Below are positions 36,190 through 46,801 of a stretch of 64,000 nt of DNA, in pieces. Below the pieces are notes generated by a model. It was not told the origin of the DNA and ran no database searches. It saw only the letters and a program-made list of their open reading frames with translations. The stretch's first letter is position 1, and every line of letters starts with the position of its first letter. The DNA comes from Selaginella moellendorffii (Eukaryota; Streptophyta; Lycopodiopsida; Selaginellales; Selaginellaceae), in the NCBI RefSeq assembly GCF_000143415.4, contig NW_003314332.1:119667-183666 (forward strand). The letters are read 5' to 3'. The position numbers and the translations under genes are program-made.

Positions 36190-39048
36190 TCAACTTCCCG
36201 GTGGCTGCGTGTAGATGTTGGCCATCATCAGGTAGGCCGACGCGTTCTCGGGCTCCAGCTTCACCAGCGCCTGGAAAGCAGCATTCCCAGCTGCGTGATT
36301 GTTCCACTTGTGACACGCCGCCAAGACGATCGTCCAAGTCATGGCCGTTGCTCTATACGGCATGGCCTCCACCATCGCCACCGCTTCGCTCACCAGGTTG
36401 GCCCTTCCCAGCATGTCGATCATGCAGTGGTAGTGCTTGAGCTCCGGCACCGCGCCATACTTTGGAAGCATGGCCGCGAAGTAGTCCTTCCCCTTCTCCA
36501 CCAAGCCGGCATGGCTGCACACGGACAGCACCCCCAGCAGTGCAACTCCATCCGCCTGTAAGCCCTCCTTGCGCATCCCTTCGAGCAAGCTAAACACTTT
36601 CTCGCAAGTTCCCTGGCTGCTGTATCCGGCTAGCAGCGCCGACCATGCCACCGCGTTCTTCCGGTCGCTGATGGAACCAAACAGCTCCTCGGCGTCGCTT
36701 ATAGACCCGCATCTGCTGTAGAGTCCCACCAGGCAGTTGGACACGTATGGCTCGCACTCCACCCCCAGCCGGCATACGCGAGCGTGGACGAGCTTTCCAG
36801 TCTCCAAGGCTGCCAAGCTGCTGCAAGCCGTGAGCACGGCGGCGAAAGTCCGGGTGTCTGCCGCTGCTGGACTGCTCTCGTTCTGCGTCATGCGTGCGAA
36901 CAGCTCCGTCGCAAGCTCGGCTTCCCCGTTGTCTACGAGCCCAAGTATGAGAGCGTTCCAGGACACCACGTCGTGGCTTTCCATCCGGTCGAACACCTTC
37001 CGGGCATCCATCACGCTACCGCATTTGGAGTAGGCGTCAATCAGTGTGTTCTCCATGATAAAGTCGACGTCGCGGCAGCGAGAGTGGATGCTCATCACCC
37101 TCTCCAAGTAGTCCATCCCCACAATCTTCCTGTCGACTTGCAGCGCTTGAGCAGCACCCCTGCAGTCCTCCTCTTTCCTTGCAGCCAAAGAAGCAATGGA
37201 ACTCAGCACAGCGACAGAGGTCCGAGCGTTTGGCAGCAGCCCCCGAGTCGCCATGCAATGGAATAACTCCACTGCCGCTTCATCCTCTCCATTCTCTCCA
37301 CAGGCCTGGATCATCGCTGTCCACAGCACCGTGTCATGCCGCGGCATTCTGTCAAAGGTAAGCCGAGCATCCAGCACGCTTCCACACTTCCCATAAACGT
37401 CGACGAGACTGCTGGCTACGAATACGTCACAATCCCACCCGAACGTCGCAGCTTCACAGTGGATGGCCATGCCTTTGTCCAAACACGAGACTTTCACGAG
37501 CTTTCCATCAATCTGCTGCGCTTGATCCTTCGCTGCCAGTCCCGTGCAAGCTACCAGTGCTGTGACAAACGTCCGAGAGCTCGGAAGACACCCTAGTTCT
37601 CTTTGCATGCACCAGAAGAGCTCCAAAGCTAGCTCGGCCTCGTCGCTCTCCGCGTAGCCCAGTATCAGCGCCGTCCAGCACACCGCATCATAATGAGGTA
37701 GCCTGTCGAAGATTGCCCGAGCATCCGCCATGCTTCCACACTTGGCATACATCACCACCAAGGAGCTGGCCACGAAGAAGTCCGAAGAGTATCCGGACTT
37801 TAAAGCCTGCCTGTGAATCTCCATCCCCTTCTGCAAAGACTGGAGCTTCACCAGCTTTCCCGGATCCTCATACGAGCACTGGAATCCAACTTCTCTCGCA
37901 GCCAGGCCAGCGCAAGCCGTTAACACCGCCACATAGGTGGAGCCATCGGGTAGAACACCATCTTCGCAGGAGCTCATACGTCGAAACAGCTGCAAAGCCA
38001 TCTCCCCTTCCTCGTTGTCTATGCATCCCTGGATCATGGTGGTCCACGACACAGCATCCCGCTGCCTCATCTTCTCAAACACCTCTCGAGCACGGTCGAG
38101 CCTCCCACAGCTCGCGTACATGTCGACCAGCGTGCTTCCAACGTAGACATCCGACACAAAGCCCAGCTGCACGGCCAGAGAGTGCAGTGCCGCGCCTCTC
38201 TCCAGGCAAGCTTCTTTCCTCCACTTGTGCGTCACGGCTAGAGAGGCGCATGCCATCAACGCAGGCACAAGAGTTCGAGCGTTGAGAAGACCCTCTTGCA
38301 TCTGCATTCGATCGAAGAGCTCCAGCGCGAGCTCTTCGTCACCATTCTCGACGCATCCCAGCATGAGAGAGTTCCAAGACACCACGCTCGGGAGCGTCAA
38401 CCTGGAGAAAACAGCGTAAGCCTCGGCCACACAGCCACACTTTGAGTACATACCAATGAGCGTGTTGGCCACGAAGAGGTTGGAGTCCCAGCCACAATTA
38501 GTCGCGAGAGCGTGAACAGCCATTCCTCTCTCCAAGCTCCTCGCCTTGACGATCCTCCCGTCCACACTGCCTCTCTCCCTCTCAGCCAGAGCCGAGCATG
38601 CCATGAGAGCCGCCACAAAAGTCCTGGACGAGCACCGCTCCTCCAAAGTCTGATCGAGCGAGAGCTGGCCAGCTGCGATGAAATCGTCGAAGAGCTTGAG
38701 AGCGGTCTCGCTCTCTCCATTCACGGCGTAGCCCATCATCAGCGTGTTCCAAGACACTGCGTCGCGGCGAGGCATGGAATCGAAAGCTCGCTGCGCGTCC
38801 GGGAGGCTCCCACACTTGGCGTACATGTTGACGAGGCTGTTCCCCACGTAGATGTCCGCCGCGAGGAGCCCACTGGCGGCAACATCGCAGTGGAGCCTCC
38901 GCCCGAGATCCAGCTCCCGGCACCAGCTGCAAGCCTTGAACGCCGCGAGTACCAGCGACACCACAGCCTCGGGAGAAATCCAAATCTCTTCCGAGCGATC
39001 TTCCCCGATCCACGAGTAGCAGCGCTTGCTGCTCCAGCGCCTGATCAT
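36190..39048 (-). CDS. Pentatricopeptide repeat protein (PLS class)
   Basis: Intronless frame of 952 residues built of about two dozen PPR units. Recurrent elements are VGNSLVNMYAKCGS, FDSMPRRDAVSWN-type and VSWNALILGLVDNGE-type. Such proteins bind organellar RNA, most often as C-to-U editing or processing factors in plastids or mitochondria. After the PPR array the protein has an E-like region (MIDMLGRANLVSEAVAMVEA, TWTIVLAACHKWNN) and ends at NIYTQPPGS. It thus stops short of a DYW deaminase domain and would need a partner for editing. The ATG at 39048 is the only Met before the array. The gene is divergent from NSE1 (141 bp between start codons). A degraded partial copy lies at 2200-2460. 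Confidence 0.93.
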   Translation of the reverse strand: MIRRWSSKRCYSWIGEDRSEEIWISPEAVVSLVLAAFKACSWCRELDLGRRLHCDVAASGLLAADIYVGNSLVNMYAKCGSLPDAQRAFDSMPRRDAVSWNTLMMGYAVNGESETALKLFDDFIAAGQLSLDQTLEERCSSRTFVAALMACSALAERERGSVDGRIVKARSLERGMAVHALATNCGWDSNLFVANTLIGMYSKCGCVAEAYAVFSRLTLPSVVSWNSLMLGCVENGDEELALELFDRMQMQEGLLNARTLVPALMACASLAVTHKWRKEACLERGAALHSLAVQLGFVSDVYVGSTLVDMYASCGRLDRAREVFEKMRQRDAVSWTTMIQGCIDNEEGEMALQLFRRMSSCEDGVLPDGSTYVAVLTACAGLAAREVGFQCSYEDPGKLVKLQSLQKGMEIHRQALKSGYSSDFFVASSLVVMYAKCGSMADARAIFDRLPHYDAVCWTALILGYAESDEAELALELFWCMQRELGCLPSSRTFVTALVACTGLAAKDQAQQIDGKLVKVSCLDKGMAIHCEAATFGWDCDVFVASSLVDVYGKCGSVLDARLTFDRMPRHDTVLWTAMIQACGENGEDEAAVELFHCMATRGLLPNARTSVAVLSSIASLAARKEEDCRGAAQALQVDRKIVGMDYLERVMSIHSRCRDVDFIMENTLIDAYSKCGSVMDARKVFDRMESHDVVSWNALILGLVDNGEAELATELFARMTQNESSPAAADTRTFAAVLTACSSLAALETGKLVHARVCRLGVECEPYVSNCLVGLYSRCGSISDAEELFGSISDRKNAVAWSALLAGYSSQGTCEKVFSLLEGMRKEGLQADGVALLGVLSVCSHAGLVEKGKDYFAAMLPKYGAVPELKHYHCMIDMLGRANLVSEAVAMVEAMPYRATAMTWTIVLAACHKWNNHAAGNAAFQALVKLEPENASAYLMMANIYTQPPGS

Positions 39049-39189
39049 TACCTGGATTGGGTGCTGCTAGGTCGTGGCTTCCTCGATCGCTATGGAGCGG
39101 CATTCTTCCTTCATCCCCTAGGGTTTCACGGCTCTAGGGTTTTGTTTCCCGCTTCTTTTCAAGGTTTTTAGGGTTCTTGGGTTTTGGCG
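39049..39189. promoter_or_regulatory. Bidirectional promoter with telo-box-like motifs
   Basis: The 141-bp gap between the PPR start (minus strand) and the NSE1 start (plus strand) contains CTAGGGTTTC, CTAGGGTTTT and TTAGGGTTC at about 39117, 39133 and 39167. These match the plant telo-box AAACCCTA on the opposite strand. Telo-boxes are known from promoters of genes active in dividing cells. Confidence 0.6.
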
Positions 39190-40280
39190 ATGGCGCTGGA
39201 CAGTCGGCACCACGCGTTCATCCAATCGCTCCTGGCGCGGGGGCCGCAGCCGGCTGTGGATTGCAAGAAAATGTTCCAGAAGCTGTTCGATGCTCAACCC
39301 GGTAAGATTTTGCGCGCGCGCTGTGTGTTTTTCTCCTCATTCCTGCGGCAGGAGAGGTGGAGGAGAATTTTTTCGATTTTCTCAAGGTGTACAACAAGCA
39401 CCTCGATTTTTTCCAGCTCGAGATTAGGGGCAGCACCAATCAGCACGATGGAACCCAGTACTATGGAGTGGTGAACAAGCTTGCTAGTGAGCCAGCCAAG
39501 CTAGCGACGCAATACACGCCCGCTCAGATCGCTTACTTCAAAGCTCTGGTAACTTTTCTCGGTCCATTTTTTTGTAAGTTTCTCTTGTGGATCACGAATG
39601 CAGGTGGAAGCCATCGTCCAAGAACCATCTGGCGAGCTGTCCAGTATAGATGCGCTCAATTTGCGAGAAGATCAAACTGTAAGTAGTGAAAACTCGTTCT
39701 CTTTGCTCTTCCCTTCATTTTTATTTCTTACAGCGAGATTCACAAGAAGCAAGTTCCTCCCAGTCTGTATCTCTACCGAAACTTAGTTTGGCTCAGCGTG
39801 ACAAAGTTTTAGGCGATCTGGCTGCTGATAAGTGGCTCTATAGGACAGAAGATGGCGGTGTTTCCTTGGGGATTAAGTCTTTTCTGGAGCTCCGGAGTGT
39901 TTTCATGAACCTGGAAGTACCGTTCTGTGATGTCTGCAACGAAGCAGCGATAAAGGTGCGTGCGAGGATTCGTTTCTCGTTTTTCCGGTTTTATCGTCTC
40001 GCTTCTTATCGTCGTTGTCAAGCAGGCTATGCGGTGTCAAAACGAGGATTGCTCAGCTCGAATGCATAGTTACTGCGCTAAAACTAAGTTCCAAAGGCCC
40101 GAGGTATTTTCATTCTGATCGCTGTTTTACGATAATCCTGTGTGGTGTCAGATTCCGAGGTCTTGCGCTAGCTGTGGCTCCGAGTGGGACTGTGAAGGAC
40201 TGGGTCTGAACGAGGACATCCAGCCAGAACCTGCCGAGAACGAGCAAAGGACCAAGAGACGGAGGAGAGCCAGAAGCTAA
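39190..40280 (+). CDS. NSE1: NSE1, SMC5/6 complex RING subunit
   Basis: Non-SMC element 1 of the SMC5/6 DNA-repair complex, a nuclear RING-like ubiquitin ligase subunit. The six-exon model reads: RHHAFIQSLLARGPQP; VEENFFDFLKVYNKHLDFFQ and YYGVVNKLASEPAKLATQYT (tandem winged-helix region); FKALVEAIVQEPSGELSSID; then SLAQRDKVLGDLAADKWLYR and LGIKSFLELRSVF. The variant RING at the C-terminus has CDVC, CQNEDC, HSYC and CASC as zinc ligand pairs. The protein ends in a basic tail RTKRRRRARS, a possible nuclear localisation signal. Introns are about 50-65 bp and all junctions keep frame. ATG at 39190 was preferred over upstream non-ATG codons. Confidence 0.92.
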
Positions 40281-40297
40281 CTTCTTTTCTTCTACAG

Positions 40298-41110
40298 CAA
40301 CAGGAACGGGCATAGTAATCTAAGTGGAGGTTGCGACGGCCTTTGCACCCTGTGAGTGACTTCTTTCACAAACTTGTACAATTTTCTAAGCTAGCTAACG
40401 CGGTTTAAATTGCAACCACTTACAATGCATACGAAGTGTAAGCGTGCTGCAGGAGGACTCTGTCAGATAGTGTCGATGAAACTCATGTTGTTGTGACGAA
40501 CACTGCGCTGAAATCTTGGAGGATTGCACTTGCAACTGTCGAGGTACTTGAAAGTTTCTAGCAACGGATGGTCGATTCCTGACATCTATCTTTATAGAAC
40601 GGCAAGGACTGCAAGGACAAAGAACCAATGCTGAAGTTTTCCTTTTGGCTTTCTGCATCACGATGGCACACTTCTGCTGCCAAGAACGTCATAGCAAGTA
40701 AGAATCTCGACACAGAAAAAGGAAATGGACGATGGTCTTCTCACCAAATTGTGTTCTTTACAGCAGTTTGCGACCGCTTCGTCGCTATTCCATCATTTAC
40801 AATACGAGCAAGAGCAGGAACTTTCTCGCCACAAATGATCGCAAGCTCGACCATAATCTCAGAAATCTTTACCGCTTTGGCGAAGCACCTCGACCCTGGC
40901 ATCACGGTTCCAGATTCTTACCGCTTCGAAGAAGTCCATAGTAAACGAAGCTCCGGCCGACACGTTTTCTCTCTTCGTTTTTCCTGCTCGTTGGGAAGTT
41001 GGCGACGAGCCTCGCGTTCACGAGTACAGGAAAGACCGCACGTATGGAAAGCTGGCCGGGATGAAAGTTCACAGCAAACTATATCTTATAAAAACCATTC
41101 TTGCCGTTGG
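40298..41110 (+). pseudogene. Unidentified spliced gene, probably broken
   Basis: I do not recognise this gene. Joining exons with GT-AG introns gives a coherent protein-like reading: NGHSNLSGGCDGLCTL, then RTLSDSVDETHVVVTNTALK and SWRIALATVENGKDCKDKEP, then LKFSFWLSASRWHTSAAKNV. After an intron at about 40699-40764 it continues CDRFVAIPSFTIRARAGTFS and ALAKHLDPGITVPDSYRFEE. Near 40940 the frame shifts by one base and resumes as NEAPADTFSLFVFPARWEVG, then VHEYRKDRTYGKLAGMKV. No start codon is visible, because the first readable exon follows NSE1 by only about 20 bp. That suggests a 5'-truncated, frameshifted gene fragment. Other splice choices could change parts of this reading. Confidence 0.35.
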
Positions 41111-41191
41111 CAAGCTTACAGTTTAGCTTCACTGAACACTGGAAAAGAAAGTGGAAAGGATCTTAAGACTACACTTCAAGAAAGAAAGGGA

Positions 41192-42414
41192 TCACTCAAT
41201 GCATCCTTCGCAGAAACATACTCTTTTTTCTCGAGCTTGCTCTTGAATTCCCATCCCTGGCGATCCAGCACCAGCCCTTCCAACATAGAGCCAACCAAGC
41301 ACAGGTCCGTGGAGAGCATCCAGTCCCAGCAAAGTATGCTTCACTGCTTGCACAAGCTGTTCTTGCTGCGTTGGACGTGCTGGGAATCCAAACACCTTGC
41401 TCTGGACCCTGTAAACGTCGTCCCGGACTATATCACGTTGCCAGTCCAAGCGAGCTACATGCCGGGATTTCACACTGTAAGCTCTCTCCACGTATTCCAG
41501 CTTGGAGTATCCGTGTAGCTCGTGTAACTTCCATGGCTGGATCGTTTTGATGGCAATCCCGTCTACCATCTCTAGTTTCCTGGTGATCTTTCCATTGCCA
41601 TAAACATGGCTTGCCACGGCCTGGTATGGCATAAGCATCGTGTGGTTGGACTCCTCCAAGACCGATAGCCACGAGAGCGCGATCCTGATGAGATTTATGG
41701 AGCTTTTGATAGCTTCATACCTGGAAGAAACGTAGCCGATGTCGAGCAGTGGCGAGAGGGCCATATCCCCATCCGGCCAAAACACTCCAAACCTGTGAAA
41801 GCACCGTGAGAGCTGCAAGTAGCAAGAGGAGCGCAAACTTACCTGAGCATTCTAGCACCAGTGGCTGCTCCAAGGGTCCAATCCAAGCCGCGATGGAAGC
41901 ACGGACTTATATTGCCTAGGCTGTATGCCAGGGTCGACCACGCTGATCCAAGCTCCTCACGACGAGCGCGGTGCTCGCTCTTGAAAACCAGCCTTTTCTT
42001 GGCAAACAAGAGGAGGTCCGGCCAAGACTTTGTCTCCGCTTCGTCCAGGGTCGCGGAGTTTGTGCCTGGAGCTAGAACTTCCTCCATTGTTGGATCCAGA
42101 TACCGAAGGCACAGTTCCCAGATTCCTGTCAAGCACAGGCTGTGGAGATCCTCCCAGCTAGGAGACTGGTAGCCGCGATTCAGCACAAGTGACGCAACCG
42201 TGGAGACGTCCTCGGCCTGGCATTCCGCCGGCGAAGCAAAGAGCGCCGCCGCCTTGTCACGGCCAAACACACCCTCTAGCTGCGCTAATCGCTTCCACGA
42301 TACCGGCAATCGCTCCAGCAGTGGCGCCCCTAGCGCCTTCTCCAATTGCCAAGGCTCGGTGGGTGGCGGCTCCATCGCGCGGCACACACGCCACACCCAT
42401 TCCGTGTCGTCCAT
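41192..42414 (-). CDS. Atypical kinase-like protein lacking the catalytic segment
   Basis: Paralogue of the divergent gene at 42465-44074. Exon 1 (41843-42414) and exon 2 (41192-41792) join in frame (ML-R-FGVFW). The N-terminal region shares PFKK/PWQLEKALGAPLL-type, LPVSWKRLAQLEGVFG and EDVSTVASLVLN elements with the neighbour. The middle part carries SRYEAIKSSINLIRIALSW, VDGIAIKTIQPW and LEYVERAYSVKS. The kinase-like part is readable up to LLGLDALH. There the HxD catalytic loop, the metal-binding loop and the activation segment are missing. Just after the junction (about 41306-41309) the next homologous block (DLCLVGSML..., matching DLYLVGLML of the neighbour) appears, but one frame out, so the annotated tail is non-homologous. 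It cannot be an active kinase. It may be a pseudogene or a truncated regulatory copy. Confidence 0.75.
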
Positions 42415-42464
42415 CAGGACCTAAAATCTTTCTAGGCCTAGGGTTTGAAAGAGGGGTTAGAGTG
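42415..42464. promoter_or_regulatory. 50-bp bidirectional promoter/leader region
   Basis: Only 50 bp separate the two divergent start codons of the kinase-like paralogues. The segment contains CCTAGGGTTTGAAA, a telo-box-like motif. The true transcription starts must lie very close to, or within, the opposite gene. Confidence 0.5.
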
Positions 42465-44074
42465 ATGGACAGGGAGCTAGCTAAACGAGTGGGAGAGCTT
42501 CAGCAGTTGGATGACCATGAGAAAGGAAAAGCTTTTCTGCTTCTTTCAGGGATGGCACCGGCGTCGGTGGAGAATCTGGCAATGTTGCCAGATGGCGCGT
42601 TTGCGGCTGTGTTGAAATTGATGCTTCGTCCAGATCGAGATGAAGAATGGGCAAACACGGTATGTATCCCGTTCAAAAAAATCCCAGTTTCTGCTCAAGA
42701 TTTAGAGATTGCTATCAATGCCCCACTCTTGGCTCCTTTGCCTGTGTCAAGAAAAAGGTTCAACGAGCTAGAGAGAGCTTTCGGAGCAAAAGCAAATGAG
42801 CTATTTGTAACTCCTGATCGTTTCTTTACCGAAGACATCAGTGGGCTTGCTTCTCTCATATTCAGCCCACTCAATGCCAATGCCTCGGAAGGAATTTACG
42901 ATCTTTCGTTGCCACACTTGTGGAACCTCCTTGTTTCAGTGCTCGAGGTTTGGCCTATCACCGTGAGTCGCAACTTCTGTGATCATTCATCCTCGACGTC
43001 CAAGAAAACCAGGCCGGACTTGCTGTTTTGGGCCTACGATCGCTTGGTTTTGAAGGTAATTCCTTTTGTTATTTTTCATCCCGTTGGCTTTTGTAACGCT
43101 TTCTGTGACAGACCGAACATAAGCGCTACGAGAGCGAGCTTTTTGAAGCATGGGATGACTTGCGATCTAAAATGACGTCGCTCGATAAGATCTTCTATGG
43201 AAAGATCGAGTGGATACTGGGCCTTGCAACGGCGGCAGGGAAGTTCCGATTTGGAGCCTTCAAGAGGGGTGAAGATCAACACCTTACACCTGAATGGAAC
43301 CTTGCAAGCATCAAAGATCGGTACTCTCTGCTCCAAGCCTCCATCAACATTCTCAGAATCACGCTCTCGTGGCAGTCAGTTTTCGAAGAGCATCCCGTGC
43401 GACGCCCTTTCGCTTCCTTTGAACCAGTAACATATGGAGACCCGTGGTCTCCAGTGACGAGGAGCTTCACTGTTGTCGATGGTGTTCCAACAAAGACGAT
43501 TCGGCCATGGTCTACACACGTTGGTTTGCACTTCACGAAGTTAGAGTATGTTCAACAAGCATATAACTTGGATGACGCAGCAGAGACCCTCATCAACGGA
43601 ACTACGTGTGTGAAGCAGGGGTGGAAGGCAGATGTCTACACTGTTGAGATGGAGGTGCTAGGTATCTCCCAGTTGCCACGAGGCCATGAACTGAAAGCTG
43701 CTGTCCTTGATGTGCTGAAGGCACTGCAGTCTCTCCACAAGCATGGCTTTGTTCATCGCGATGTCCGCTGGAAGAATGTGGTTCTTGATATATCGGAAAA
43801 GTACTGGGTTCTAATCGATCTCGAGACGGTGTGGGTGGACAACCGTGTTCCAGAGTGTCGACCTCTCCAAACCTGGGAGCCAGGTACACTGGACGACGAT
43901 GGAAGATATACAGCGGCTTCCGATCTCTATCTCGTGGGCTTGATGCTTTTTCGCTATGAGCTAACGGTGGCAGGGAAAGCTTTTCAAGATTCTTTGCTGC
44001 GGAAGGAGTTCCAGAGTGCCGCGGCAGCAATCACAGCTCTGACATCGTTGGAACTGAGCGAGGAACTGTTCTAA
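42465..44074 (+). CDS. Atypical protein kinase-like protein, intact paralogue
   Basis: Two exons (42465-43055 and 43112-44074) encode 517 residues. The N-terminal 200 residues form a helical domain of unknown function that is shared with the divergent paralogue (VSAQDLEIAINAPLLAPLPV, LERAFGAKANELF). The C-terminal part has the logic of a small protein-kinase C-lobe. LKALQSLHKHGFVHRDVRWK provides the HRD-type catalytic Asp, with Asn four residues later (HRDVRWKN). WVLIDLETV stands in for DFG (DLE instead), and SDLYLVGLML corresponds to the post-activation-loop helix. HRDxRWxN followed by LIDxE is typical of lineage-expanded atypical kinases, including the kinase-like domains of some CRN-type proteins, but that link is a guess. 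No classical glycine loop is evident. The gene converges on the CBS-domain gene, with about 40 bp between stop codons. Confidence 0.75.
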
Positions 44075-44114
44075 GCGAGGGAGAAAGACTTGTTACATAT
44101 AGATAGAAGGATCA

Positions 44115-45887
44115 TCATGCTTTCAACAAAACGCGGATCATGTCGAGATATGTTACCATCCCAATCAGCATGTGTTCCTCGTCCGTCACCCAAAGGTACG
44201 TCCTCCGGAACGCCAGCGCCTGGGCCATCACCGCCACCAGCGAGCTCCACGGATGGCAGCACAGCGGCGAAGACCATGGCGGACACGCCCTCTGGAACTT
44301 GGCACTGTTCGTCCGCCCGCGAGGAATGGAGCCAGTGCTCGCGGTCTCATCGTCCGACAACGACGAATCCAACACACTCCCGCTGCTGCTGCTGCTCGTA
44401 TCACTGTCGGAGAAAGAAGAATCGATCGCCATTCCCAGCTTCACGCGCTCGTAGCTCAGATCCTTGCTCGTCTTGGCCTCGAGCCCCGAGAGTATCAGTT
44501 CCTTGAGCGACTGTGGAGCTCCGGCTATGTCCTGGACGTAAGTCATGAAGTCCGCCACCGAGAGGGACGCCAGTGCCAGTGCCGCGGTCTCGTCACAGCA
44601 GCTTCCAAGGCTCGCGAGAGAGATGTCGCCCACGATCTTGAGCCCCTCGTCTCCGTCGCTGCTGTAATCGGCCTCCACCACCGCGACCGCGGACATCTGC
44701 TGCGAGGCTCGGATCATCAGCGGCAGTGCGTCCGAGGCCTTGGCGTTTGCGTCCACGAACATGACGTCTCGGTCTATGATTCCCAGCTCCTCGATGCTCA
44801 TCATCGGGATGGGCGAGAAGACGCCGATGCAGCCGAGCAGGAAGCGGAGCACGTCTTCCTGGGTGAGCCAGCAGAAGTCCATCCGCTTGTACGTTTCAAT
44901 CGCGACGGCGGCAGCAGCAGCAGTACTGGTGGACTTTCGCAAAGCCAAAGAACTGAGTTTCAAGGATTTGCTACGTCGGTTGTCGAGCGGGACGATGAAA
45001 CACTGCGCACCATCGAGAATAAGATTAAACGCATCTGTGAGCCTGGAACGCAGCAAAAACAAATGTGAGTCGCGGAAGAAGAACAAGATATAAAACCAAA
45101 CCAGCCAACTAAATCTCTAGCTAGCTTAAGGAAATCATCTCTTTCTCGCTCGAAATTCAGCTACTTAGGAATTAGAAAGTTTACCGATGCCAACGAGCGT
45201 CTAAAAAGTACTCCTGGATTTGCACCAGCAAAGTTGAAGAGAGACAGAGAAACAAAAGCTCTGAGTCTCGTTTTACCATACCAAACCATATCAATACCTC
45301 TCAAGAAAAAACTAAACCAAAATTCCAATTTTTTTTTTTTTTTCCATGGTTACGTTACCGAGCCAGAGATTCTCCAGATCATCTACGAAGGTCCTAGTTA
45401 AGTGGCTCAAATCAAACAAATCGTTAGCTTCCAACATCGCAAAGAATGTGAAAACCATCGACACGATACATAGGACCGACCATAAAGAAGGGAAAGAGGA
45501 GAAAGAGGAAGAGGAGATAGAATATAAGTACCTGGCGTGGAGATCTACATGGCGAATTTGGCTGCGCTTGGCCGGAGTGAGAAGAACCGACACTGGATCC
45601 TTGGCCGCCGCCTCGATGCTGTGGACCTTGTCCTGGGCCGCGTAGTAGCAAAGAATATCGAGGGAGTTTACCTTGCCCACGCACTGGCATTCCCGGCACT
45701 CCCACTTGCGGATCCGGGCCTCACACCGCTGATCGGACGCGCAATCCCACACAGTGATCTCCGCGAGCCCCAAATCCCTGAGCATACACAGCGCATCACC
45801 GACGGTGGAAGTGATTGGAAGGCCGTAGATCCCAGGCTTTCCGAGCGCAAGATCTGCCGCCCCAAAAGTGTGGAAGAAATCGGCCAT
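44115..45887 (-). CDS. CBS-domain protein (CBSX5/6-like)
   Basis: Plant protein with four degenerate CBS motifs of the CBSX5/CBSX6 type, presumably an adenylate-sensing regulator. Exons 45532-45887 and 44115-45042 join in frame to 427 residues. Blocks in order are: FGAADLALGKPGIYGLP; VGDALCMLRDLGLAEITVWD; CVGKVNSLDILCYYAAQD; LTDAFNLILDGAQCFIVPL; FCWLTQEDVLRFLLGCIGVF; and SLASLGSCCDETAALALASL with ADFMTYV. A Ser/Asp-rich linker (SFSDSDTSSSSSGSVLDSS) leads to the final CBS half, WVTDEEHMLIGMVTYLDMIR. The ATG at 45887 was chosen; the upstream in-frame extension starts with a non-ATG codon. The intron (about 490 bp) is the longest resolved in this window. Confidence 0.88.
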
Positions 45888-46801
45888 GCAAATCCCAGCC
45901 GCCAAGAAGGAGCGCTCGAGCTCGATAGGAGGAGAAGAAAGAAGCTCTGTGGATAGAAAACTAGAGGTACCGATGAAGCTTCACTCTCTCCCCTGGATTA
46001 TACCCCAAGAAGCTCGATTACTGGCGCTATTTCGCGAGATTCCGAGGAGATCGAAAGAGAGGATCGAGCACGCAAACTGGATGGGAGCGAATGCGCGAGA
46101 AAGCGCCATTAAAGGGCTGCGTGCCAGGACGACGCAGTGTGGTAGCTGGCGAGGACCATTGATGGAGACAAGAGCTGGGAATTCTTTTCCCCGGATTGAG
46201 AGAAATGGCGATCGAGAGATCGGATCGGACAAGCGAAGAGGGCAAAGAAAAAGCTGTGCTGCTACCTTGCTGTTGTGACAGAGAAGACGCACTGGCCCAC
46301 TTTGCCCTAAGATACTTATAAATAATGGGCAGTCCACCGTTGGATCCTGGACATGGAGCCAATCGCAGCCGTTGGATGCGAAGCTTGCTTAGATTTGCTT
46401 AAACCCCCGTTTACTTAGGATTAAACACGCGTACGTCGTAGGAAAAAGGACTACGTATACGCACCGTACTTTTTCTTGACTCTTTCGATCTCTCCAACGA
46501 CGCTGGGCGAGAAAAAATCAGATCGACTGCTTTTGCTTTCGAGAGATGGGTAAAAGAGAGATTTCTCTTTTGTCCCTGGATCCTGGACCACAGCCAAAGT
46601 TTGAGTTAGCACAAAAGCCTTTAATGCAAGGCCACGTACCCGAATCGAATGAAATGGAGTAACCGATTAAAGTGTAGATTCATTCATCGTTTTCCTCTTC
46701 ATCTCGATCTTCTCAATCTTCATTTCTTCCTCCCCTCGATCGTCTTCTTCCTCCTCACCTGGAAATCATTTAGAATACAACTTACACTTAATCGATTCTT
46801 C
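45888..46801. other. Intergenic: CBSX leader and Sfi1-like 3' flank
   Basis: No supported coding region. The part nearest 45888 is probably the promoter and 5' leader of the CBS-domain gene. Open frames here have no recognisable domain and no splice-consistent extension. Confidence 0.5.

Noticed and set aside
40628-41518. Single plus-strand frame of 296 codons as one gene
   Set aside because: It reads through probable introns and then runs antisense to the kinase-like gene at 41192-41792. Only the first part makes sense, as spliced exons.
42189-42464. N-terminal extension of the plus-strand kinase-like gene
   Set aside because: The upstream in-frame codons lie inside the divergent gene's first exon and lack homology. 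ATG 42465 gives the shared N-terminal domain.
45346-45531. Coding segment inside the CBS-protein intron
   Set aside because: The frame extends only through intron retention, and the two exons already join in phase to a complete CBSX-type protein.
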